Source: Adineta ricciae (lineage: Eukaryota > Rotifera > Eurotatoria > Adinetida > Adinetidae). Taken from it: a stretch of DNA of 64,000 bases. Both the position numbers and the translations under genes were made by a program. The notes beneath the pieces were generated by a model. The model was not told the origin of the DNA and searched no databases. It was given only the letters and a program-made list of their open reading frames with translations. This document shows, in pieces, positions 37,401 through 47,520 of the stretch. Every line of letters begins with the position of its first letter. Position 1 is the first letter of the stretch. Where the stretch lies: NCBI GenBank assembly GCA_905250025.1, contig CAJNOJ010000041.1, positions 1 through 64,000 on the forward strand. Direction: 5' to 3'.

Positions 37401-38216
37401 ATGTGTCTCTGGATTGTATTCATTATTTTGACCATTGCTGAATGCAATGGAAATAATAATACGAATTCCACTCGTTTACTTACCGTTCTTCAACGGCAAC
37501 AAGAATACCACAACGTTAGTAAATCAAGTGTACTTGAGTTTCCGTTCGATTTAGGTAAGAAAAAAGCTTCACAATTATTCATAATAATTCTTTGTCTTCT
37601 AGTTGGACATATTAGTCACATTAGTATTGATACAATCACTGTGCGAACACGATACAACGGTACAATACGTATCAAATTAGCATGTATTTATACAACAAAT
37701 ATGTGGAAAGCCGCTTTTCTTCGCAAACATCCACTTGAACCATTAACATATAAGTTCGTTGAATCTAAAGTGTGTAGAAACCATGTTTAATTTCTGTTCT
37801 TTAGACCTTTGGAAGCATTTATCAAACGCGATGATCCTGTTCGTGTGCATGTTATTGAACGTTCCATTCAATCTCCCAGCGCTTATGTTTTTGGTGAAGT
37901 TTACAATCTGGCAAAGAATGATTTAAATGTAAACAAAGAGTTAGTTCGCCGTGGTTTAGCTGAAGCTGCGCCAACTACATTGTCCTCATGTGATAGCGAA
38001 TACTTTCTTCTTGCTCAAGATCAACCCCAGCGACCAGACGTTCGTTTAGCTTCCTCACGTGAGCGCCGTTCAGTTCCGCAACATTGTTCATCGCCTCGGT
38101 CGGAAATTGAACAAGAAGAATGTCAACATGTTATCGACGATAGACATTACAATTACATGACTATCATAGTTAGCACAGTGGCAATTGTAGCATTTGTAGC
38201 GAATTTCGAAGCTTAG
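37401..38216 (+). CDS. Secreted or membrane-anchored staphylococcal-nuclease-like (SNc) domain protein
   Basis: Exons 37401-37554, 37603-37753 and 37805-38216 give 238 residues. A signal peptide (MCLWIVFIILTIAECNG) is followed by Asn-rich sequence. The next 110 residues look like an SNase (OB-fold) domain: TVRTRYNGTIRIKLACIYT, then KPLEAFIKRDDPVRVHVIE, AYVFGEVYNLAKNDLNVNKE and LVRRGLAEA. The last word is the classic SNase helix motif. The catalytic Arg/Glu/Arg set is not clearly present, so it may bind rather than cut nucleic acid. This resembles C3orf33-type SNc-like proteins. A hydrophobic C-terminus (TIIVSTVAIVAFVANF) suggests a tail anchor or GPI signal. Four Cys in the last 100 residues would suit an extracellular setting. 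Confidence 0.65.
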
Positions 38217-38254
38217 TCAGAGTTTTGCTTGTGTGTATGGTTTTTTAAGGATGA

Positions 38255-38260
38255 AATAAA
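38255..38260 (+). terminator. Poly(A) signal of the SNase-like gene
   Basis: AATAAA about 40 bases after the stop codon. Confidence 0.55.
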
Positions 38261-39856
38261 TTGTATGTTGAATGAGATTTCTTATTAGTCGATGAATGTC
38301 TATTACACTAAATTCCATCAAGATGTTTTGCTCGGAAAAGAAAAGTTTCTCGTTAATTTGAAACTACGTATCGTAAAACTCAACATTGATCATCTTGACA
38401 CTAATAAAATGTCGTAGTCGGTGGTGCCATTGACAGCCTTCTCGTCATGTCTTCACTGTTCTTTTTCAAATAGACACAAAATCAACATGAGGAGTGATGT
38501 TTGTCTAGAATAGCGTTGATTGAATACAATAACAGAAATTTCAGCGCTAACAAATATCACTTTTGCCAATGTAATCTTGTCATGAAAGAGGACACGCACT
38601 GATTATGATGTAGTCTAATTGAAGGAAGACGTAGAAAAAGAAAAGACCGGTAACACATTTTCTTTTAATATTCATCGTCGGTTGTGCTCTTTATATTTTA
38701 CTTCTAACGCTGAAAGATATCTGCTCGAGTCGCGCCTTCGCTGTAAGAATTAGAATATTGGGAAAGAATACATCAACGACTGCGTTTGTGCCTTTGAGTA
38801 TTGATCATCGTGGAAATAATCGTGTTTGACATGTAGATATTTTAGATTAGAATTTACTATGAAATCAACTGTGCCATTCGAGATGAGAAAACAGTTCGTC
38901 AACGGATAGGAAGGCGCATCGTATTGCATTATTATAATGTTTCTTTTTTTATTTGATGAACACCGGGAAGAGAAAAAGAGACGGAAAACTTTTTTTTCTT
39001 ATTTAGTCTAAGACAAGAAAGAAACGATGCAATAGGAGGAAGAAAGTGTTGAAGTTAAATTGTAAAGAAAACCTTGGTAAGTTGAATATTTAAGTCTACC
39101 GAAGCAAAGAACAAACAGAGATATCGCACTGAACTTGTTTAAACATTGTCGACATATGTCTGCATGGGAAACAACTTGTAGGCAAAAAAAACACGTTTTT
39201 GTCTTCGAACAAAAACTAAAAAATAAAGAAGCTATTTGACCGCCTACATTCCCCTATTAAAGCTATTGACTTCCTCCTTTTGTTTTCCTTTTTCGAATAG
39301 CTTCAAGATCAATCTCATTTGCTCGTCTACATTTTCTTTTCCATATGTTACTAATGTGAGGAAAAAAAGAAGAAAAACATGTTTCACTACAGGTTGAAAG
39401 TCATGGCAACCTTCTTTTGCGAAAGACTCTCGTTATTAATCCGTTGTCAGTTACATTTCTTTGAGCATACTGCGTACGAAGAGTATTCATCGGTTCTTTT
39501 TTTTTTCTTTGAAAAAATGAGTTGTTTAGGACATGTAACACTACATATTGACATTCGACGAAAATGATGTGCCTAGTCGTTGACTAATATATAGAGCGTA
39601 CGTTTGAATGTGCTTTGTAAATTTTACATCTTTACACGAAGGTAAGGACGAAATTAATGTTTGCTTTAAATCAGTCCGTTGTTGTGTGCAGTATGATTTC
39701 ATTGGTAAGAAGGTTTGATGTTAAGGTTAAATAGAGCTCATCGTCCTTATCCAGTTGTTAGTGATTGCAATAAGAATTCATCGTTTTCAGATTTTCGTCC
39801 CTTGAAAAGAAAAGAAAGGGCAATGAGTAGATCGATTCAGTCGTATTGAACATCAG
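38261..39856. other. Gene-free region upstream of the OATP gene
   Basis: About 1.6 kb with poly-A/poly-T runs and several short frames lacking protein-like composition. It should contain the promoter of the transporter gene. No RNA gene or mobile element was recognised. Confidence 0.5.
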
Positions 39857-42426
39857 ATGACGCCGAAAATAGTTGTTCAGCCGACGCCCAAACCTCTCGA
39901 AGGTGACGTATCAACTAAATACCATCTTTTTGGTTGGCGAAACCGTCGATTTCATGGTATACTAAGTCAACCGTTGTTTGCTTATATTATCCTGTGCATT
40001 TGTAATTTTATTCAAAATTTTACTGTCAATGGTGCAAACAATGCTGTCATATCAACGTTGGAGCGTGTGTTTTATCTCGACAGTGTTCAATCGGGTCTTT
40101 TCTTAGCTTTGTATGATGTGGCAACAGTATTTTCTTCTCCATTAGTCGGCTACTTGGGTGGCCGATATTCATCGCCAATATTTTTCTCATTAAATATGAT
40201 CATCGTTGGTGTGGGGAATATGTTAATTGCATCGAGCAATTTCGTTCAGCGAGAAACTACTCACTATACGACTACCAGTGGTCAAACAATATCATCGTAT
40301 AACAACGTTCTCTTTCAATGCACTAAAGATCCATTTAATGAATTCAATATTACAGATATTTCATGTTTACGACAGGAGCGTTTAGCGAATACAGCGAAAA
40401 CAGCAAAATTACTGTTGTATTTGGGAAATTTTGTGAATGGAATCGGTAGTGTGGCATTGTTTACCATTGGTGTTGCATATATTGAAAGGATTTTTCCACG
40501 AGGAAAAGCGGCTTATTGTCAAGGAATTTATTTTGCTGTAGGCACTGTTGGAGGTGCGCTTGGCATTGTAGCAACCGGTCGGTTTTTATTAATTTATACG
40601 AAATTATCTATGGTATCACGATTGCCGCACTGGCTAACGCCAAATCATCCATTATGGGTCGGATGTTGGTGGTTGCCATATTTTATTTACGGTGGATGTT
40701 CTTTACTTATCGGCTTATTTGTATCTGGCCTGCCGAACTTTGAAAAGCCAGGTGAAAAACACCTAGCAGGTGGAACGGTAGAAACCAATCCCAATCCTAC
40801 AAGTAAACTGACTGAACTATTTTAGAATAGAAATAATGAATTTCGTTTGTTTAGATCTAGCTATTCAGCGTCAAGACAGTCCGACAAGTATTTCTATGCT
40901 TAGCTCATGTCCACCCACTCCTGCTAATTATACCACGTCTTCAAATTCACTTTCGAATGACATCCATCCATCTGAAACTAGTTTACCTGCATTGAAACCA
41001 TTAACATCCGAATATATTCTGTCAAATCGAAGAGTACATCAGTTGAGTCCCCTCGAGCCTAGGCCAACAAGTGCGTCGTCGTTAGCGATTAATACTACCA
41101 ACGGAGGTGTTATAAATCATGGATATTCCACAGAATCTTTACCTATTCAGATGTCACCCGCTGATATGACACCATCAACACTGACACCAACACTATCGAC
41201 GGTCACTGAATCATCGACATCAACTGTCGAACGAACTCTCGCGGAGAATTGTCGACGGATGTGTTCCGTTATTCGTGACTTGTTGACAAATACTCGTTAT
41301 GTTGCAATCATTATCGCCAGTTTATTCGAAGGAATTTTAATTAAGGGTAAACTTACAGTTCGAATCGTTATCCTATTGACACAAGTGTCTTACTTTAGGA
41401 TTTGTACCATTTATAACCAAGTATTTCGAATATCAACATCAACTAGATACATCTACTGCTACATTGCTAACCGGTGCCATCGCATTACTATCAGTAGTCA
41501 TCGGCTGTCCAATAGGTGCCTATTGCATGAATAAATTCTCTTGGACGCCGATGCGATGTGCTCGTGTTTGTGGCATAGTCTTTAGCGTATCAGCATTCCT
41601 ATTTCTATTCTTGATACTCTCCTGTCCGGAATTAAAATTTGAATATTCAACTTGCTCAAATGTAAACTCAGCTTGTTGTCGTAATATCTACTATCCAGGT
41701 AAGTCTTTAGCACTACAGTCAACTTCGTCACATTCATCCATTGATTTAGTCTGTATGGAAACTAACCCTCATCGAATGTTCTTATCACCTTGTCATTTCG
41801 GTTGCACTAACCAAACGGTATTTTCAACCAACAATACCAGTGTGTACAATACATGCAATTGTGCAGGCGATGACGCAATTACATTGACTGAGACAGCTTG
41901 TCGCTTTCGACGAATACCTTGTGAGTACAAACTTCCATTCTCCTTTTCCTATCAAAAGAATTGCCATTCAGGCGCATGGATTTTCGGTTTGACGATGACG
42001 GGTGCTGCATTCGTCGTATTTTTTACAGCATTTATTCAAGTTCCACTCTTACAAGTGCTTCTCTACAGTGTTCCACTTCACTATCAAAGTATGGCACTTG
42101 GCGTTCGACAAACAATCGTTCGCGTCTTAGGTCAAACAACAGGTCCACTGCTATTCGGTTTTGTTTTCGATGAGTCGTGTTTATTTTGGTTGACCGACTG
42201 TTATTCGCGACGAACGTGTAAAGTCTATAACAATCGTCGTATGGGCATGTCGATGGCTTTATCGGGTTTTTCTACACGACTTATATCGGGTATTGCTTGT
42301 ATTGTTGTTTTTACTAATTGGAAACTACGACATTCTAATGAAGTGATCATCCCTCCCAATTCAGTAACGGCAGCTGCGAATAAACCAGCAAAACAAACAG
42401 AAAACGGTCAAAGAGCTAACTTATAA
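39857..42426 (+). CDS. Organic anion transporter polypeptide (OATP/SLCO)
   Basis: A twelve-pass MFS carrier for organic anions at the plasma membrane. Exons 39857-40802, 40855-41346 and 41399-42426 (two 52-base introns) give 821 residues. N-terminal OATP landmarks are NFTVNGANNAVISTLERVFYL and SGLFLALYDVATVFSSPLVGYLG. The GxxxGIGxxxLFxxGxxYIE-like helix reads NGIGSVALFTIGVAYIERIF. The second half has the Cys-rich extracellular loop between TM9 and TM10 (about ten Cys from 41650 to 41965), a Kazal-like feature of the family. Its last helices are marked by SMALGVRQTIVRVLGQTTGPLLFG and FDESCLFW. Exon 2 inserts about 130 Ser/Thr/Pro-rich residues into the cytoplasmic TM6-TM7 loop, more than usual. 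The start at 39857 gives the normal short cytoplasmic N-terminus. Confidence 0.92.
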
Positions 42427-42556
42427 AACGGGAATTTGTTTATGAGAAGCCTCACGGTGATTTGTATTTCGATCTTATATTCTTCTTTGTTATTATTGTT
42501 GTTTTGTCTCTTTTCTCTCTATGTAGAAAAAACACGAATAACATTGTAAATACATC

Positions 42557-42562
42557 AATAAA
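42557..42562 (+). terminator. Poly(A) signal of the OATP gene
   Basis: AATAAA 130 bases after the stop codon. Confidence 0.5.
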
Positions 42563-43007
42563 AGAACATATATAGTATACAGAGAGATTTTCATTCGTAA
42601 AAAGTAAACGATCCGATTGAATGTATAGCAACACAGAGAAGACTCGTTTTCGTGTTTGTTTCCGATGATGGATCATAAGTCATCGATCGATAGACTTGGA
42701 CAAGAGATTATGAATGCAGTTTATTTCAGAAAATTAGTACAAGATAACGAATTCTTGACTAAACTTGAAAATCTTTGAAGAATACAATGAGAAATTTCTT
42801 GCTCAGAGTGGCAGTTCGCAATCGCCCATTTCGCAATGGATCATGGTTTTGACAAACGCTGATGTGGTGAAACAAAATCTCGTTGACGGTTAGCAACAAG
42901 ATCAACAATTCCTCAAGAATATTCGAAATAGTCTCAAATAATGAGAAAAATAGACTATTTTATTTCTATTTAAAAATAATTATGAATAGTTATCATAATA
43001 AATCTGA
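42563..43007. other. Convergent 3' flanks of the OATP and ApoL-like genes
   Basis: About 450 bases, AT-rich, without a protein-like frame. Confidence 0.45.
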
Positions 43008-43991
43008 CTACGGATGATAAGCTTCCACAATTCGTTTCAATTCTTTTAATTGTTGCTCAAGTAATTCAATGTCTTTGTCGATTGATTTCAATGTCGCACT
43101 TTTCGATATCCATGTATGAATCAGATCAGCCACGGAAATAATGACTGACACGCCAAGAATCTTTCCACTAATCGTTCCAGCAGTTTTAGCACCAGTAGCC
43201 AAAGCTCCAGCTAGCGAGGGCAATTGTCCAACTAATTCCGCCCATGAGCCTAAGGTCGCTGCAGCTTGAATAGCTTCGGCAAGTTGTAAGAAATTCACAC
43301 CAGCTTTTGATACTGAATAACCAAGTGAATAAACAGTTACTAGCCATGCAGTAATATCTTTTAGATTTGATTCACAAATTTGCATTGCCAATGAATCATC
43401 TTTTAATAATGTGACATATTTTGTTCGAAGTCGCTTTTCAATGACACTCTCAGTAATTGCCGTACCTAAATATGGAAAGAATTACATTACAAAGAAGATG
43501 ATGATGATGACGAGTGGGTATTTACCAAGACTTGTAGCACTGCCAGCCAGAAGTACTGGAACACCGACTGGTGGAAAGACAAAACATAGAATACCGCCAA
43601 TAATTGACGCAGAATTACCGACTGTGTTGGATATTTTACAATTCAAAACATGTTTTGCCATACGAGCTCGAAGATCTCTTAGTCCTTCGATAGTCGCGGC
43701 ACGTTTTTCAATGAAGTCTTTCAGCGGTTCGATCGATGGTGGTTGAATCACTAAAGCCGAGTCAGGCTTCTGTTCTTCAATAATCGATTGTAATTCCACA
43801 AGTGTTGGATACGGTGTTAGTTTGACTAGCGCATCGTCTGTTCGTTTTTCTTCTTCTTTAGCTTCATTAGCCACTTCGTCCAGTACCGGATAAAGATCCT
43901 GTGGTTGTGCAACAGGTGGAATATAGAATTTACTTCTCATCATTGGTTTTGATGGTAGTGGCACAAGACCAGCGCCAGCTAATGCTTCCAT
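43008..43991 (-). CDS. Apolipoprotein-L-like protein
   Basis: Exons 43991-43526 and 43465-43008 with a 60-base intron give 307 residues. An acidic, Pro-containing N-terminal third is followed by an amphipathic helix (LRDLRARMAKHVLNC). Next is a glycine-rich hydrophobic hairpin (NSASIIGGILCFVFPPVGVPVLLAGSATSLGTAITES) and a second long hydrophobic region (LPSLAGALATGAKTAGTISGKILGVSVIISVADLIH). It ends in a C-terminal coiled coil (IDKDIELLEQQLKELKRIVE). This layout is that of the ApoL family: a membrane-inserting hairpin, a second hydrophobic segment and a leucine-rich end helix. ApoL proteins insert into membranes and affect ion conductance, lipid handling and organelle membranes. An upstream non-coding exon ends near 44083 and is spliced at 44021; that frame has a stop, so translation starts at the ATG at 43991. 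No secretion signal is visible, suggesting an intracellular protein. Confidence 0.65.
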
Positions 43992-44020
43992 TGGAGAATA
44001 GATCGTTGTTTTCAATGTTC

Positions 44021-45216
44021 CTAAATGAAAACAAGTACCGTTTGTTAGTCTTGTATTTCTATCGATTATATGGACTCACCTTTCGAATGTAGGTTTTAAT
44101 CGTGGTACTCTTTTTCTCTTGTTCTTTTTTGGCGAGCGAATGATGAAAAACGACGTTATGTATTTTTCATTTTATACAAGTATTATATTTCTCATACGAC
44201 GAACAATTCCTGTTCGTTAGTCATAATGGAAATAGAAAGCCTACGCACGGCCAATCGGCAAGGATTTCTTTTCTTTTTGCGTTCTCATCGCGTCGAGAAA
44301 ATGAGAAACAGAACATAACCATCAATACTTCGACACTCTTGCTCATACCACGCCGATGAATCATTCGTATTTGAGTCAGATAGAAGAAACGATTTCATAC
44401 TGATTGATTACCTTCAGTTAAACTTTATTTTTAATTTAACAGTATCATATTCAAATATTTGACTTGTTGAATCAAAGAACATAAATGTAATGTTTTATAC
44501 GGTTGATTTTCTGAGGAAAATATTTGTTCACCATTCTCGTTTTACATTGGCAATAGAAAAACATTTTCTGTTGCGAATGATACATGTGTTACTAAATGAA
44601 TGGAGCCCTACACATCACTAACAAGCCTACTGTCTTGATTTCAAGCGAACCTTGTCTAACACATCTTTCGTTTTCGCATGTTATCGACGCAGTCATTATT
44701 ATCGACAACAACAAAACAGGTTTGCCTTCAAAGATAAACTTTGAAAGCAACAACAACTGTCTGTGTTCGACTGACAGATTTTCATCTGATTGAATCTAAT
44801 CCACCTCCATACCTATTCATAGATGTGACTCACGGCGAACTTATGAATCGTTCGATCGTAATTTTTTCTATTTTGAAATGAAGCATAATTTTTCCATCGG
44901 ATGACAATGTAAGATGCCAAAAAAGGTAAAAGAGAAGAGACGAACGAGTCATACATTCATGATGAATGAATATTTCGCCAACATTACAACGCGTTCTCTG
45001 TTTCGTTTTCTCTCTACACCTCTATTATCATCGTTGTTTGCTAACAAACAGCATGTTTTGATGAGAACGAACAAAATATCATATTGTAAGAAGAAGAGAA
45101 AGAAAGAGCGAATTGTGTAGGAGTGAATACTTAAGTGTGTCGTATATATAAAAACCGAAAACACGTTAAGTTTTAAAAGAGATATACACTCATTGAGGAA
45201 AACAAAATCTTCAACA
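44021..45216. promoter_or_regulatory. Divergent intergenic region between the ApoL-like and LIM genes
   Basis: About 1.2 kb between oppositely oriented starts. It includes a 5' UTR exon of the ApoL-like gene (ending in a GTGAGTCC donor near 44082) and its intron. The rest is AT-rich with no protein-like frame. TATATATAAAA near 45143 lies about 75 bases before the LIM gene start and could be its TATA box. Confidence 0.4.
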
Positions 45217-47095
45217 ATGTCCTCTACTACTACAAGAGCATCTGCAAATGACAACGCTTCATCATCGACATATCGTGTGAACTATTCGGAATATGTGGCT
45301 GAGTAAGTGTCAATAATTCGTTCTCTCTTGATTTTATTCCATTGAAATCGACAGAATAGGTTAATAGTTATAAATATACCATTCTGATCGATCGAGAAGA
45401 GGAGTTTTTTTTCATTAATGCATACTTTATGAATGCGCCTGGAACATACAGAGTATACGATCGAATTCTTGAATCAACAGAGCGAAAGCTTTTTATGAGT
45501 TGCTTTTTACAATTTTTTTCGTCTCATATTTTAGTATAACGGGTAGCCCAAAAGCACTACGTAAACTACCAACAGGAGGTATTGGCCATCATATCAGTCC
45601 AATACATAATCCTCATCCAACTCGTTCGAATCAATCTGCACAACAACAGCAAACAGGTACAGCAATGCCTCATTATGGTGGTGGCGCAGAGAAATGTGCG
45701 CGATGTTCCAAAAGTGTTTATTTAGCGGAGAAGAAAGTCGGAGCTGGTCGAGTATGTCTTACAGTTTGACATTTATATGGAATTCGAAGATATTCTCTTG
45801 TAGTCGTTCCATACGAGCTGTTTTAATTGTTATTCATGTAAAAGAAAGTTAGATACTGCACATTTGTCCGAGCATAAAGGTGAAATTTATTGTAAATCAT
45901 GTTATACAAAACAATTTGGTGCACATGGTTTAATCAGTGGTGTAACGATGTCGACAGAGCAGACATCAAGCTATGGCCGTCGTCCATCCTATGGTAATGA
46001 TCTTGATCGATCAACAGAAACATTTCAACAATTGCGACAAAGAAGCAATTCAAGTGAAAATGTATTCCAAGGTGATTTTAATTCTACACGAACGAATCAA
46101 CGAAAGAATTCAGTTGAAAATCTTGCCGATTCCAAATATCGACGATCGCCGAGTCCAACGGCAGTTCAAATACCTGTGGAATACAAAACCAATCAACCGC
46201 AGCGATCAAACTCAAAAGATGAAACCGACCGGAAAAATTATTCCTTTGAAGGTGAAAGATTGTCATATGGTAAAACTAGCACATCGGCTCTGGTGGATAT
46301 ACCTGTTGTTGTCCAATCGAAGCGATCGGACTCAGTCATTGATCGTATAGAACTGCCGGCTAACCCGACGCTAGATCGTCAACGAAGTCGAAGCCCATCA
46401 ATAACATCGAACGACTCCTATCAACGACAAAGCAACCTTGCAGGTAATAGACTCGTCTGTTGAGTGTCAATTCCTACAATTCCTTATTGTATAGATGATT
46501 ACTCCCGTTTACACATTACTGAAGATGTAAGCAATCGAAAAATTCCCACTGATAGACCATTGAACGCGATTACAACTGACAATCCGCTCTCCACTCGAAA
46601 TTATAGTTATCATTCGTCGTCAACATCATCCTACGAAACAAAATATCGCAGTTCAGACTCGAATACGAACAATAACTATGAACGTGAACAACGCTCACGT
46701 GATTCATCACCCATCGGTGGATATATCTCGTCATCGTCAACTGCAACCACGCGCACTCAACGAACGGTTGATAGTTCAAGAGGTTCAACATCAGGTTACG
46801 TACCACAGCATGACTATCTGAATGTAAGTTTGATTATTTCCTATTTGTGCATAGAAGAATGAACTGATGTGTTCTTGTTTTCGTTGAATAGACACAAACA
46901 TCAACAAATTCGAGTGAACGACGTCCGCCATCTCCAATCAATGACACTCGGCCAATGTCCGGTCTTGAAGAGTTTATATCAAAAACGAATATCGCACCAA
47001 GCGGATCTTCAACAGGCAGTCAATTTTCAGCTTTAGGCGCTTTGCTTCCGAACGCTCGTCGTCGAAATGATGACTACGACGATTTCGAGGATTGA
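45217..47095 (+). CDS. Single-LIM-domain protein with a long disordered tail
   Basis: Exon 1 (ATG at 45217, MSSTTTRASANDN) splices over about 230 bases to the second exon at 45534. One complete CRP/CRIP-type LIM domain follows: CARCSKSVYLAEKKVGAGRS, FHTSCFNCYSCKRKL and GEIYCKSCYTKQFG, with all eight zinc ligands. The remaining roughly 300 residues are Ser/Arg/Thr/Asn-rich and disordered, with repeated phosphosite-like words (QRSNSSEN, QRKNSVEN, QRSNSKDE, KRSDSVID). The protein ends in an acidic DDYDDFED. CRP and muscle-LIM proteins scaffold actin and alpha-actinin; a cytoskeletal adaptor role is inferred. There is only one LIM where most CRPs have two, and I found no second. The QRSNS-type repeats suit basophilic kinase or 14-3-3 recognition. 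Confidence 0.85.
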
Positions 47096-47520
47096 AGTAA
47101 CCAGAACTCCAACATTTTTTCTGCTTGATTTGTATTTTGTAGTTACTCATGCTTGATTCTTTTTTATACTCTTTCTGTCATTACTTTTATCGTTGAACAA
47201 AGAAAAGAAAAGACATTTATTTGGTAATATTCCATTGAAATCTTATTGCATTTAGGAATTTCATCTATATTCGCTTGTTATACGGTGTTCTGTTTTGTTT
47301 CGCTAGCATCAAAACGAATACATACAAATACAGAGACGGACATAGACAATGAAACAAAAACGACAAGAGAAAGAGACAGAAAAAGAGAGGAACGTTCGAC
47401 GAAGACACATGCTCATGGGATTGGCTTTCTCAACTAATCATAACGAGCTGGTTTTTTGTACATTTTAAGAAGAATTAAAAGAAAAGACGCGTGAGAATTA
47501 AAATTTCTTCGAATGAATAA
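47096..47520. other. Convergent 3' flanks of the LIM gene and CECR2
   Basis: 425 bases between facing stop codons, without coding potential. TTTATT near 47214 could give a minus-strand AATAAA for CECR2, about 300 bases past its stop. Confidence 0.45.
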
